Shown here one piece after another: positions 42,373-52,400 of a DNA stretch of 64,000 nt. The translations under genes were made by a program, and so were the position numbers. Within the stretch, counting starts at the first letter, position 1, and each line of letters starts with the position of its first letter. Origin of the DNA: Fimbriimonadaceae bacterium (GTDB lineage: Bacteria; Armatimonadota; Fimbriimonadia; Fimbriimonadales; Fimbriimonadaceae); assembly GCA_019638675.1 (NCBI GenBank), contig JAHBTE010000001.1, positions 590,605-654,604 on the forward strand. The letters are read 5' to 3'. The notes under the pieces are model-generated. The model was not told the DNA's origin and made no database searches. It saw only the letters and a list, made by a program, of their open reading frames with translations.

Positions 42373-42809
42373 AGAGTTACGACCTCACCACCAGCTTTTT
42401 CAATTGCTGCGGCTGCTGTCTTGCTGAACTTATGAGCTTTCACGGTGAGCTTCTTACTCAGCTCACCAAAGGCTAGAATCTTCAATCCATCTTTCAAGTC
42501 GCTCATTACGCCGCGCTCGACAACGAGTTCGGGAGTAACGGTTTCGCCTGCCTTGAAGAACTTTTCCAAGTCATCCAGGTTCACGATTGCGAATTCTTTA
42601 TGATTGATGTTGCGGAAGCCCTTTTTCACTGGCAGTCGGCGGTGAATAGGGGTTTGACCACCTTCAAACCAGTTAGGGATTTGGCGTCGTGCCTTTTGCC
42701 CTTTGGTTCCTCGGGTTGCAGTCTTGCCCATACCGCTTCCAATACCGCGAGCGATTCGGCGCTTGCGTTTGGTTGAGCCAGTATTTGGCTTGAGATCGTT
42801 AAGATTCAT
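42369..42809 (-). CDS. rplO: 50S ribosomal protein L15
   Basis: Late-assembly 50S protein, 146 residues. [51 protein letters not shown] and the C-terminal [12 protein letters not shown] are diagnostic. Two bases after rpmD. Confidence 0.97.
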   Translation of the reverse strand: MNLNDLKPNTGSTKRKRRIARGIGSGMGKTATRGTKGQKARRQIPNWFEGGQTPIHRRLPVKKGFRNINHKEFAIVNLDDLEKFFKAGETVTPELVVERGVMSDLKDGLKILAFGELSKKLTVKAHKFSKTAAAAIEKAGGEVVTL

Positions 42810-42811
42810 GT

Positions 42812-43228
42812 TTAAGCCTCTTCAGATTTCTTTTTGGTCGTGCGCTTTGGTTTTGCCTCTGCGGTAGTGGTTTTCTTAGCAGCTGCTTTTGCCGGAGCCT
42901 TTGCTGCAACTTCTTTCTTCGGTGCTTTTGCCTTTGGGGCAGTCACCGCAGAAGCGACAGCTTTTTTAGCTGGAGCTGGACGAGCCGCAGATTTCGCCGC
43001 TCGTTTTTCCGCCAAAGCCTTGCCGTCACGTCGGCGTCGGATGACTTCGCCACCTTCGATTTCTTCAACCTTTAGAAGATGCTTCACTTTGTGAATCATC
43101 CCGCGGATTGAAGCGGAATCATCAAACGTGTTGCTTGAACCGATTTTGTTCAGGCCCAAAGCCTTCACAGTAGCGCGGTTAGCTGGAGTGTTCGCAATTT
43201 TGCTTTTCACCAAGGTGACTTTAAGCAT
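42812..43228 (-). CDS. rpmD: 50S ribosomal protein L30 with long Lys/Ala/Pro-rich tail
   Basis: L30 core in residues 1-57 ([50 protein letters not shown]). The protein then runs on for about 75 residues rich in Lys, Ala, Pro and Thr ([23 protein letters not shown]), like a histone-H1-type tail. L30 is normally about 60 residues, so the length (138) is unusual. ATG 43228 overlaps the rpsE stop region; an earlier frame start gives only non-family residues. Confidence 0.92.
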   Translation of the reverse strand: MLKVTLVKSKIANTPANRATVKALGLNKIGSSNTFDDSASIRGMIHKVKHLLKVEEIEGGEVIRRRRDGKALAEKRAAKSAARPAPAKKAVASAVTAPKAKAPKKEVAAKAPAKAAAKKTTTAEAKPKRTTKKKSEEA

Positions 43229-43796
43229 GATCCACTTCCTCTTTTCGAGCCTTTGCCAACCAAGGCACAAGCTCGTTTACATCCGAACCTCGCTTGGTAG
43301 CGACATCTTCTGGAGCTTGCATTTCCTTGAATGCATTGATGGTTGCGTAAGCCAAGTTAACGCTGTTGCGTGAACCCAAGCACTTTGCAAGAACGTTGTG
43401 GACGCCAGCGGCTTCCAAGCATTGGCGAACCGCAGAACCAGCTTTAACGCCGGTACCTGGGGATGCTGGGCGAAGAATGATGCGAGCGGAACCGTGGTTC
43501 GAAGTGATTTCGTGAGGAATCGTGTCCCCAATTAACTGCACTTTGAACATGTTCTTTCGCGCGGCTTCTTCTGCCTTGCGGATTGCATCGGGGATTCCCC
43601 GAGCTTTACCGATACCCAAACCAACCAAGCCTTTGTTATCGCCAACGACAACAACAATTGACCAGGATGCGGTTTTCCCACCCTTGTGAGTCTTGAAAAC
43701 CTTGTTGGATCGGATAACCCGTACGTCGTACTGCGGCCCGTCTGTGGTTCGCATTGCCGACTGTCGTCGGCCTACAATTCGTGGTCCTCTTGCCAT
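43221..43796 (-). CDS. rpsE: 30S ribosomal protein S5
   Basis: Decoding-fidelity protein of the 30S subunit, 191 residues with an extended N-terminus. Signatures: FSIVVVVGD-like (SWSIVVVVGDNKGLVGLG), GIGKARGIPDAIRKAEEAA, GSARIILRPASPGTGVKAG and LGSRNSVNLAYATINA. Between rplR and rpmD as usual. Confidence 0.97.
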   Translation of the reverse strand: MARGPRIVGRRQSAMRTTDGPQYDVRVIRSNKVFKTHKGGKTASWSIVVVVGDNKGLVGLGIGKARGIPDAIRKAEEAARKNMFKVQLIGDTIPHEITSNHGSARIILRPASPGTGVKAGSAVRQCLEAAGVHNVLAKCLGSRNSVNLAYATINAFKEMQAPEDVATKRGSDVNELVPWLAKARKEEVDHA

Positions 43797-43797
43797 A

Positions 43798-44151
43798 TTA
43801 GAACTCCAGGCCTCCCTTTCGGGCGCCGTCTGCGAGGCCAGCTACCGTACCGTGGTACTGGAAGCCTCCTCGATCAAAGACCACTGCCTTAACACCCTTT
43901 TCGATTGCGCGCTTAGCCAGGGCTTCCCCAACCTTCGTCGCACCTTCAATGTTGTCTGTCGCCTTCAAATCTTTTTCCATCGTGCTTGCCGCAGCCAAGG
44001 TCACACCCTTTGAATCATCAATGATTTGTGCAGAAATGTGCTTTTGACTTCGGAAAACCGCAAGTCGCGGTCGCTCCGTGGTTCCAGCCATGTTCTTTCG
44101 GATGCGCACATGACGCGCTTTTCGCATTTCGCTTCGTGTTTTTACTGCCAT
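43798..44151 (-). CDS. rplR: 50S ribosomal protein L18
   Basis: Binds 5S rRNA. The 117-residue protein has [34 protein letters not shown], and [20 protein letters not shown]. One base between its stop and the rpsE start. Confidence 0.97.
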   Translation of the reverse strand: MAVKTRSEMRKARHVRIRKNMAGTTERPRLAVFRSQKHISAQIIDDSKGVTLAAASTMEKDLKATDNIEGATKVGEALAKRAIEKGVKAVVFDRGGFQYHGTVAGLADGARKGGLEF

Positions 44152-44163
44152 GGTGTGCTCCTC

Positions 44164-44718
44164 TTACTTACCGGCCCTCTTACCAGGTCGGGTTCGAACA
44201 ACTTCGCCTTTGTATCGCACGCCTTTACCCTTGTAAGGATCTGGCTTGCGGCTCTTGCGGATGTCGGCGGCCACTTGACCAACCAACGCCTTATCAATTC
44301 CGCGTACCCAAATGGTCAATGCTTGACCCTTTTCAGGCTGGGGAACATCAAAAGTGATGCCGTCTGGCGCTACGATTTCGACTGGGTGACTGTATCCAAG
44401 TGCCATGACAAGCTTGTTGCCTTGTACTTGAGCGCGGTAACCAACGCCGTGAACTTCGAGAGCCTTTACGTGGCCTTCAGTCACACCAACCACCATGTTG
44501 TGGATTAGGGTGCGCGCCAAGCCGTGTTGACTTCGGTTTTCGCGTTCGTTGTTTGGTCGCTCTACTCGGAGACCACCGTCTTCCTTCACCAAATTAAGAT
44601 TTGGGTGAATGTGTTGCTTTAATTCGCCTTTCGGACCCTTGACGGCCACGATGGAGTTTTCAACTTCCACCGACACCTTGTCGGGAACCGGAATGGGCTT
44701 TAGTCCAATTCTTGACAT
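44164..44718 (-). CDS. rplF: 50S ribosomal protein L6
   Basis: Large-subunit protein near the factor-binding site; 184 residues in two repeats. MSRIGLKPIPVPDKV and the C-terminal PDPYKGKGVRYKGEVVRTR are diagnostic. ATG 44718 is chosen over an upstream in-frame start because it gives the universal N-terminus. It overlaps nothing; rpsH ends 14 bases upstream. Confidence 0.97.
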   Translation of the reverse strand: MSRIGLKPIPVPDKVSVEVENSIVAVKGPKGELKQHIHPNLNLVKEDGGLRVERPNNERENRSQHGLARTLIHNMVVGVTEGHVKALEVHGVGYRAQVQGNKLVMALGYSHPVEIVAPDGITFDVPQPEKGQALTIWVRGIDKALVGQVAADIRKSRKPDPYKGKGVRYKGEVVRTRPGKRAGK

Positions 44719-44731
44719 TGTCTTGGTCTCC

Positions 44732-45127
44732 TTAGTGCACCAGGCACAACACTTCGCCACCGATTCGTCGGCGACGGGCCTCCCGGTCGGACATGACTCC
44801 CTGACTGGTGGTCAGAACCTGAGTTGCCAAACCACTGCGAATCGGTCGCAGTTCATTAGCCGCTCGGTAAACGCGCAGACCAGGAGTGCTCACACGCTTG
44901 ATGCTGTGAATCACTGATTTGCGTCGTGAGTCGTACTTCAAATGAACACGAATCATTGGGAATTTGCCTTCCGTGATGATTTCGTGGCCTTTAACAAAAC
45001 CTTCTTTTTCGAGGACTTTGACAACCTCGACCTTGATCTTGCTCATCGGGCAGTCAATGTGCATTTGGTGCGCATGAAGACCGTTCCGAATCCGCGTCAA
45101 GAGGTCAGCAATAGGATCGCTATGCAT
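44732..45127 (-). CDS. rpsH: 30S ribosomal protein S8
   Basis: Primary 16S rRNA-binding protein, 131 residues: MHSDPIADLLTRIRNGLHA, VHLKYDSRRKSVI, KRVSTPGLRVYR and TSQGVMSDREARRRRIGGE. In many bacteria S8 represses the spc operon. Seventeen bases after rpsN. Confidence 0.97.
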   Translation of the reverse strand: MHSDPIADLLTRIRNGLHAHQMHIDCPMSKIKVEVVKVLEKEGFVKGHEIITEGKFPMIRVHLKYDSRRKSVIHSIKRVSTPGLRVYRAANELRPIRSGLATQVLTTSQGVMSDREARRRRIGGEVLCLVH

Positions 45128-45144
45128 GAGTTATCTCCCTAGCC

Positions 45145-45447
45145 TTACCAGCTAGATTTCTTCACTCCTGGAAGCAGTCCGAGGTGAGCTTTTTCTCGCA
45201 ATACTTGGCGGCAAACGCCGAAGTAGCGGTAGTAACCTTTTGCTCGACCGGTTTCTGCACAGCGATTGTATCGCTGAGCTTTGAACAAGCGGTTCTTAAT
45301 CCGTTGTTGCTCTAATACTTCAAGGGCTTCTGCTCGCTTCTCCTTAGAGAGATTTGAGTTCGCCATTACTTCAGCAACCTTCTGCTCGTATTCCGCCCAA
45401 CGGGCTTCGAGCTTCTGATGCTTGACTTTCAAACATTCTTTGGCCAT
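45145..45447 (-). CDS. rpsN: 30S ribosomal protein S14, long zinc-independent form
   Basis: Head protein of the 30S subunit. 100 residues from ATG 45447, with a helical N-terminal half ([17 protein letters not shown]) and the C-terminal [23 protein letters not shown] and LPGVKKSSW core. The four-Cys zinc motif of the short form is absent, so this is the long (C-minus) type. It is the first gene of the run; rplE and rplX, normally upstream, are missing. Confidence 0.95.
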   Translation of the reverse strand: MAKECLKVKHQKLEARWAEYEQKVAEVMANSNLSKEKRAEALEVLEQQRIKNRLFKAQRYNRCAETGRAKGYYRYFGVCRQVLREKAHLGLLPGVKKSSW

Positions 45448-45567
45448 TGTTTCTCCCACCGTTCCCAGACCGGTTTGCTTGGGTGGCCTTATTGCTCCCT
45501 CACACCTAGCCTGTGGCTCAGTTGTCTGTGCCGATCAAGCGCTTAAGCGCAAGATAGACAGCTAACG

Positions 45568-45594
45568 ATAGTACCACTCCAAACCTCAATTCAA
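45568..45594 (-). promoter_or_regulatory. probable promoter of the ribosomal operon
   Basis: On the minus strand TTTGAA/TTGAAT (about 45589-45595) and TACTAT (45568-45573), spaced 15-16 bases, about 120 bases upstream of rpsN. The leader contains the palindrome GCGCTTAAGCGC (45539-45550), possibly an autoregulatory element. Confidence 0.5.
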
Positions 45595-45661
45595 ACGGAC
45601 CTGCATTTGAACTGAGTAAGGGGTCCCGGCAAAACCTTGCAAAAACGTCTTTATTTCCTTC

Positions 45662-45690
45662 TTGTTTAGGACCTCTGTTTCCTTTACAAT
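45662..45690 (+). promoter_or_regulatory. promoter of the TPR gene, predicts leaderless mRNA
   Basis: TTGTTT (45662-45667) and TACAAT (45685-45690) with a 17-base spacer; the ATG is nine bases after the -10 box, so the transcript should begin at or within a few bases of the start codon. Confidence 0.6.
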
Positions 45691-45699
45691 GTTAATGGG

Positions 45700-47676
45700 A
45701 TGCAAACACTAGAAGAAAAGATCGAGCAGGCACAAAATGCTCTAGATCAGGGGGATCACTCAACCGCCGGAAAGCTTTTTCAAGAAGTTTTGGATGAAAA
45801 CGGCGAAAAATGGATGGCCTGGAGGGGACTGGGCTTTGTCTATTTGAACGATAAGCGCGACGAGGATGCAGTTAAGGCATTCCAAAAAGCAAGAGTTATC
45901 CGTTCCGACGACGTGATGAGCCAATACGGCTACGGAATCGCACTACAAAACACCGGAGATCACGGTGCGGCAATCCGAGCATTTGAAGAATCGCTCCGCC
46001 ATGATCACAAACACGCCGATTCCAAGCGAGCGATTGCGATTTCTCTACTTGCTCAAGTTGACCACATGCGAGAAATCGGCAACTTAATTGCGGTTGAAGA
46101 GTATCTGGAAAAGGCGCACCGTTTTGACCCAGAAAATGAAGACACAACCGTCGCGTTGCTGAGTTATTACGAAAAAACGGGGCAAGCAACAAAAATTCAG
46201 AATGTCCTCATTGACCTTAAACGCCATGGGCATCCGATTCCGGATCGTTCTCAATACGGGTTGGAATCGCAGGCAGTAGAAAAGCAAGACATACTGCCCA
46301 CTTCCACGGCAGAGCTACGCGCTCTCGTCGCTGACCAACGTGAGAACTGGCGGGCTTGGCGGGCACTTGGTCAAAATCTGCTTGACGAAGGGGATGCGAA
46401 AGCAGCGGAAGAAGCATATAAGAAAGCGACTGTAATTCGATCTGATGATGTTGAATCTCAGCTTGGGCTTGGGCTGGCCCTTCAAATGCAAGGGGATCAT
46501 AACCATGCGATCCATGCTTTTGAAGCGGGCCTCGCCCACGATCGCACTCACCGCGCAACAAAAACGGCGTTAAACGTCTCGTTACTCGCCTACGTTGACC
46601 ACATGGAAGAAATCCGGAATCTCCTCGCTGTTGAGCAGTATCTGGAAAAAGCCCACAAAAACGACATTACCGATGAAGCGATTACAAAACGGCTCTTGCG
46701 TTACTACGGCCAAACGGGTCAGGCGGGTAAGAGTCAGCTAGTGGGAGCCGAGCTCGCTCGCCATGGACTAGCCGTGCCGGTTGTGGACGAAATCCCAGAA
46801 GTAGGAGCAGAAGTCGGCAGTGACAATAAAGAGGAAGAAGTCAATCTTGATTCACTCAGCGTAAGCGACCTCAAAGCGAAACTCGCTGAAAACGGCGAAA
46901 ACTGGCAAGCCTGGCGAGCCTTGGGATTTGCGCAAATCAAAGACGGTGATGCCCAAAGCGCGGCAGATTCGTTCAAGCGAGCCACGGTAATTCGTTTTGA
47001 CGATGCAGAAAGTCAATACGGGCTTGGGCTCGCCCACCAAAAGTTGGGTGACCACGCTCATGCAATCCACCCGTTTGAAGAAGCTCTCAACCACAATCCG
47101 CGCCACGATGAAGCAAAGAACGCGCTCAAAACCAGCCTTCTCGCTTACAGCGACCACATGAAGCAGATAGGAAACCTTCTTGCGGTTGAGCAGTTTCTTG
47201 AAAAAGCCTACAAATGCGATCTCACAGATATGGATGTGGCGAAGAGCCTGTTTGATTACTACAAAGAAACTGGTCAAGGAAACAAGGCTTCAAAGTTGGC
47301 TAATGACTTAGGCTACGGTGCGGATGAGCCAACGCCAACTGAACAGAGTGCATCGACCAGTGACGACCTGCTCATCACAACCACTTATCAAGAGGAACAA
47401 GCCACCCATCACGAGCAAGCGAACTACGGAAGCGGAGATTTGCTACCCGATCAGGGATATAAAAACACCGAAGATGTTTCTCCCCCTGCTCAGGCCGTTC
47501 AGGTTCCAATGGCGCGTTGCCCAGGCTGTAAGCAATTCATGCCAGGAACATCACGCCTTTGCCCACACTGCAGCGCAGTTGTTGACTTGGCTCGTGGAGT
47601 AGTGATTGGGGGGACTGCTCAAAATGCTGAGAAATCGGAAAAGAAACTGTTCGGTATTTTTAAGCGCAAAGACTGA
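45700..47676 (+). CDS. TPR protein with triplicated unit and C-terminal zinc ribbon
   Basis: A 658-residue soluble protein built from three copies of a roughly 180-residue unit (repeat phase markers at 45811, 46348 and 46903). Each has WRALG, a TPR hairpin with VIRSDD, SQYGLGLA, GDHxxAI, SLLAYxDHM, NLLAVEQYLEKA and a YYxxTGQ end. After a variable acidic linker, a zinc ribbon (CPGCKQFMPGTSRLCPHC) and a basic tail (FGIFKRKD) close the protein. Likely a scaffold. The next two genes encode shorter relatives. Confidence 0.75.
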   Translation: MQTLEEKIEQAQNALDQGDHSTAGKLFQEVLDENGEKWMAWRGLGFVYLNDKRDEDAVKAFQKARVIRSDDVMSQYGYGIALQNTGDHGAAIRAFEESLRHDHKHADSKRAIAISLLAQVDHMREIGNLIAVEEYLEKAHRFDPENEDTTVALLSYYEKTGQATKIQNVLIDLKRHGHPIPDRSQYGLESQAVEKQDILPTSTAELRALVADQRENWRAWRALGQNLLDEGDAKAAEEAYKKATVIRSDDVESQLGLGLALQMQGDHNHAIHAFEAGLAHDRTHRATKTALNVSLLAYVDHMEEIRNLLAVEQYLEKAHKNDITDEAITKRLLRYYGQTGQAGKSQLVGAELARHGLAVPVVDEIPEVGAEVGSDNKEEEVNLDSLSVSDLKAKLAENGENWQAWRALGFAQIKDGDAQSAADSFKRATVIRFDDAESQYGLGLAHQKLGDHAHAIHPFEEALNHNPRHDEAKNALKTSLLAYSDHMKQIGNLLAVEQFLEKAYKCDLTDMDVAKSLFDYYKETGQGNKASKLANDLGYGADEPTPTEQSASTSDDLLITTTYQEEQATHHEQANYGSGDLLPDQGYKNTEDVSPPAQAVQVPMARCPGCKQFMPGTSRLCPHCSAVVDLARGVVIGGTAQNAEKSEKKLFGIFKRKD

Positions 47677-47808
47677 TTTTTCTTCCTAGTGAACCTCCCA
47701 GCCCCTTTCAGCAGTGCCGCTGATTGGGGCATTAATTTTTACAGCACTATAAACCACGGTCAGGTGTAGAATCCGGGAGAATTTGAGCTATCTATTCGGG
47801 CGAACAGT

Positions 47809-48699
47809 ATGAGTACACAAGGTCAGAATCCATCTGATATTTTAAGTAAAGCGAAGATCGCTTATTCCCAAGGCCTCTATCCACAAGCAATGGTGATGTA
47901 CCGACAACTCCTGACCGACCAGCAGTTGGAAGGTGAAGGGTTAAAAGGGCTTGGATTCTGCTTACAAGCAACGGGCAGTCACGTTGAAGCCGCAGACATG
48001 TTTCATTCTGCCATCAGCCGATTCCCGAACGATCCTGATTTAGCCTTTGGACACGGGCTTGCATTGCAGTCACTTGGTCGACATTCTGAAGCGATTACAG
48101 CATTTGATTTCGCGTTAAAACAGTCTCCTAACCATACGGCGGCAAAACAGCACCGCGATGCTTCGAATCAGGCCCTAACCTCGGCGCAAAGTAATGCGGC
48201 GAATCAAGCGGCATCAGCTATCCCAGCAATGCTTCCTTGCCCGAAGTGCAAACAGCCAATGCCAGGACGATCGCGGCTTTGCCCCCACTGTGGCGTGATG
48301 GTTGACCCGATTGCCGGGCAAATCCTAAGTGGACGGGCTGAGCTTATTGCCGATACACCCGCGGAAAAGGTTTACAAGGTGATTTCTTGGTTGCGAATTT
48401 GCTTTGGCGCGCTTTGGATCATCGTAGGGATTTTTATCCCGATTCCGTTTGTGGGGGTTCTGCTCAGTATTATCGGATCGTGGTTCTTATTCACTGGTAT
48501 CGGCTTACTTATGGAAGTCGGCTGGGTTCAGTTCATCACCTATTGGGGAAGCTTGTTAGCCGCGCTCGGCAACTGCATGAGCCTTTTCAATGCATTTACT
48601 ATTGGCAACTACGCCGGAGTCCCGTTTGATTTGATTGCCCTTACGGTGCATGGCTTAACTATGTGGAGCATCTCCAAACTCTCCGATTACGGAGCTTAA
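47809..48699 (+). CDS. TPR, zinc-ribbon and transmembrane protein
   Basis: A 296-residue protein: TPR-like N-terminus (residues 8-125, with GLGFCLQATGSHVEAADMF), a zinc ribbon almost identical in style to that of the upstream gene (CPKCKQPMPGRSRLCPHCG), then three or four transmembrane helices (from about residue 195). Upstream and downstream relatives suggest a local duplication family. Function unknown; the membrane part may anchor a TPR scaffold. Confidence 0.75.
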   Translation: MSTQGQNPSDILSKAKIAYSQGLYPQAMVMYRQLLTDQQLEGEGLKGLGFCLQATGSHVEAADMFHSAISRFPNDPDLAFGHGLALQSLGRHSEAITAFDFALKQSPNHTAAKQHRDASNQALTSAQSNAANQAASAIPAMLPCPKCKQPMPGRSRLCPHCGVMVDPIAGQILSGRAELIADTPAEKVYKVISWLRICFGALWIIVGIFIPIPFVGVLLSIIGSWFLFTGIGLLMEVGWVQFITYWGSLLAALGNCMSLFNAFTIGNYAGVPFDLIALTVHGLTMWSISKLSDYGA

Positions 48700-48769
48700 C
48701 CATACATTAAGCCCAAAAACAAAACCCTCAGCCTCGCTTGAACGTTACTGCAGATAGGGGAAGATACAG

Positions 48770-49390
48770 ATGCAATCGCAATCTCTGCAAACGGCTGATT
48801 TATTGAATCAGGCAAAAATAGCTTATCTGAAAGGGCAATTTGAAGAAGCAATTCCATTGTTTCAAAAGCTGGTCTCTACGGCAAATCCAAATCCAGAAGC
48901 GTTTAGAGGATTGGGGTTCTCTTTACACGCGACTGGCAAACCTAGCGAAGCAGCAAAAGTATTTGATCGGGGACTGCAGTTATCGCGCGACGACGCGGAA
49001 CTGCATTTCGGCAAAGCCGTAGCATTGCAAAGCATCGGTGAATCACTCAAAGCGATCCATGAATTTGAACTCGTTTTGAAGCTGAATCCCAATCACACAA
49101 CGGCAAAAAAGTATCTGCAAACCGCTCTAGCTCAGCACACTAAGGAACTCTTCGCGCAAGGAAACTTCATCTGGGCGGAAGAAATGATCAACCGCCAACT
49201 AGAAAACGATCCCAAATGCGCTGACGCATTGGCTCTTAGCGTGGAGTTCGATGTTCAGATGTCCAACTATGAAGCGGCGAAACATAATTTCCGGATTCTT
49301 TCAGAATCTAAGCCCGATCACCCGGCTATCAATGATTTGGCAATGAAGCTGGGTTTGGTCAAGCATCGTGAACGCGGCTGGCTTTACTAA
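48770..49390 (+). CDS. TPR protein, 206 aa
   Basis: A soluble 206-residue protein with four to five TPR-like helical hairpins (LLNQAKIAYLKGQFEEAIPLF, FRGLGFSLHATGKPSEAAKV). The N-terminal half closely resembles the preceding gene; the zinc ribbon and membrane helices are absent. A strong terminator follows. Function unknown. Confidence 0.75.
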   Translation: MQSQSLQTADLLNQAKIAYLKGQFEEAIPLFQKLVSTANPNPEAFRGLGFSLHATGKPSEAAKVFDRGLQLSRDDAELHFGKAVALQSIGESLKAIHEFELVLKLNPNHTTAKKYLQTALAQHTKELFAQGNFIWAEEMINRQLENDPKCADALALSVEFDVQMSNYEAAKHNFRILSESKPDHPAINDLAMKLGLVKHRERGWLY

Positions 49391-49409
49391 AATTGCCAGA
49401 TATATAAAG

Positions 49410-49439
49410 ACGCCGCTCCAAATTGGAGCGGCGTTTTTT
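49410..49439. terminator. terminator between convergent TPR gene and secA
   Basis: ACGCCGCTCCA/TGGAGCGGCGT with a tiny loop and a following T6 on the plus strand; a shorter T run on the minus strand allows it to serve secA too. Confidence 0.9.
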
Positions 49440-49447
49440 GTAAGTGG

Positions 49448-52400
49448 TTACAACTTTCCTTCAGCTCGGAGCAAAGGATAGTGGCAAGACTTGAACTTCT
49501 TGCCGCTTCCGCATGGGCAGTTTTCGTTTCGACCCACACGCTTCCAATCAACTGAATCGAGGTCAATCTCTTTCGGAGCTTCTTCATCCAGGGCAATCAT
49601 TGCCATTTCTGGCTCAGCGGTTTGACCTTCTGGATACTCAGCCTGAGGCTGTTCGACTCGGATTTGAGCGTAGAACACCATCTTGACCGCAGTATCGCGA
49701 ATCTGTTTAAGCGTGTGCTGGAACAGATCGAACGTTTCCTTTTTGTAGGCGACCAGCGGATCGGTTTGACCATATCCGCGCAAGCCGATGCCTTCCCGGA
49801 TGTAGTCAATCATCTTTAGGTGCTCCATCCATGAATCATTTACCGCACGGAGCATCACCTGACGCTCGAGTTCAGCAAATACTTCCTCGCCGTGGCGAGC
49901 CCGTTTAGCTTCGTACTCTTCACTGGCGATTGAAGCCAATTCCGAGATCATTTCTTGACCGTAAGGCAATTCGGCGAACTCAGATGGGCTGATGTGGTCG
50001 ATCAATGGCATCATTTCATTCAGCCGCTCATAAACTTTTTCGCTGTCGAACTTGCGTTCGCCAGTTTCTGGATCGAAAGTGCGACCAGATTCTACGGTTT
50101 CGGTGATGAACTCACTGATTCCCTTAGTGATGTCCTCGCGGCACGATTTACCGAGCAGAACTTCCCGCCGCATAGCGTAAATATGCTCGCGTTGAGCGTT
50201 GAGAACGTCATCGTATTCAAGAATGTTCTTTCGAGCTTCGAAGAAGTGGTTTTCAATCCGCTCTTGAGTCTTCAAGATCATTCCGCTAATGAACTTAGCG
50301 CGAACTTCTTCCATTTCTGGCCAGGCTTTGAGCACTGGGTTTTCCATCATGTTCTTGTTGAAGATTCGCCACAGTTCGTCTTCTAACGAAACGAAGAAGC
50401 GGCTTTCCCCCGGATCGCCTTGGCGACCAGCCCGGCCCCGAAGTTGGTTATCAATTCGGCGGCTTTCGTGCCGTTCGGTACCAAGAATAAACAATCCACC
50501 AAGTTCACGGATTTCTTCCGCCGCGGCCCGTCGCTCTGTATCGTCGAGAGGTAGCGGAGGAGCAGCGCGTTCCTGCCCACCTCGTCGGTAGCTGAGGAAC
50601 GTGTCGTCGTAGTCGTTGATCATTCCGCCATCAACTGCGTCTTTTTCGCGAGCTTGGGCGACTTCGTCATCTTGAACTCGTCCACCGAGCAGAATGTCAA
50701 CACCCCGACCAGCCATGTTTGTGGCGATGGTCACCGCACCTTTCCTGCCAGCTTCGCTGATGATTAACGCTTCCTTTTCGTGGAATTTTGCGTTCAAAAC
50801 GTTGTGCGGAACCCCGTGCTTGAGGGCTTCTTCTAGATGCTCTGCATTCTTCGGCAAGCTGTTCTTGCTGAGGAACCAATCGGAAATTTCTTTCCCGAGC
50901 GGATCACTTGGCAAGCCTGCGCTGGACATCACGGTTTTGATCGTCTGCATTTTTAGTTCCTGCAGAGGAGTTTTGAACAGGACGTCAGATTCTTTTTTCA
51001 AACTGCCGGATGACTTTTCGTTCGTCACCTTATCCAACACGTAGTCGGTGAGGATGAGCTTTTGGAGCGCTTCTGGCTTTAGCCGCTCAGAAACAGTTTC
51101 TGTCATTTCGATGGATCGCGTACCGACCAACGTTGGCTGTTGCTTCGTGTAAAGGCGTAGGATTTCACGAGCGACTCCTCGGAACTTTGCGTCCATTGAT
51201 TTGAAGACAATGTCTTCTTGATCCTTACGGATCATCGGACGGTGGGTTGGGATCGCAACAACGTCAAGGCCGTAGATTTTGCGGAATTCGTCTTCTTCGG
51301 TCTTCGCCGTACCAGTCATCCCCGCCAGTTTGTTGTACATGCGGAACAAGTTTTGGAAAGTGATAACCGCAACCGTTTGGCTTTCGCGTTGAACCGTGAC
51401 GCCTTCTTTAGCTTCAAGAGCTTGGTGAAGACCGTCGCTGTATCGGCGACCGAACATCATCCGGCCAGTGTTTTCGTCGACAATAACAACTTCACCGTTA
51501 CGGACAACATAGTTCACGTCTTTTTCGAACAAGCTGTAAGCCTTGATCGCCGCACCTGCATGGTGGAACAGTAGCGGCTCTTCAGCGATGTTGTCGATGC
51601 CGAGGGCTTGCTCCAGGAAGTCCATTCCTTCTTCGGTAAAGCTTGCGCTATGGCTCTTTTTATCGAAGGTGTAATGCTCTTCCGGAGTCATTGTTTTGAC
51701 GATTGCGTCAACGTGCTTGTAAACGGAAACGTCTTCGCTGCTTGCACCGCTGATGATGTGCGGAGTTCGCGCTTCGTCAATCAAAATTGAGTCAACTTCG
51801 TCTATGAGCGCGTAATTGAGTTCGCGCATGCTGAGCTGTTCTTTTTCGAACGCCATGTTGTCGCGAAGGTAGTCAAAGCCGAATTCGTGGTTGGTTCCGT
51901 AGGTGACGTCGCAGAGATAGGCTTCACGGCGACTACATGGCCGCAGGTGGGTGTAACGAGGATCGTCGTGCCGGAATTTTGGATCGTAGATAAAGCTTCC
52001 ACCGAGTTCATCCGATTCGCTCTGACCCTGGACGATGCCAAGGCTCAAGCCCATCATGTGATAAATCGGGCCCATCCAAACTGCGTCACGTCGGGCAAGG
52101 TAGTCGTTTACCGTGACCAAGCACGCGCCTTTGCCGCCAAGTGCATTGAGCACAAGCGGGGCGACCGCAACAAGGGTTTTCCCTTCACCCGTTCGCATTT
52201 CGGCGATCCGCCCTTGGTGGAGAACAATGCCTCCGATGAACTGCACATCAAACTGGCGCATCCCAAGGGTTCGGCGCGAAATCTCACGTACGCAAGCGAA
52301 TACGTCAGGAAGAATTTTTTCCATCGTATCGCCATCAATGAGTTGTTGGCGGAACTTTGGGCCTTGTTCGCGGAGTTCGTCTTCGCTCATCACCTCGTAC

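Noticed and set aside
45799-47300. Tandem repeats as a possible CRISPR or satellite array
   Set aside because: The repeats are 540-base coding units of a TPR protein with diverged codons, not short identical repeats with spacers.
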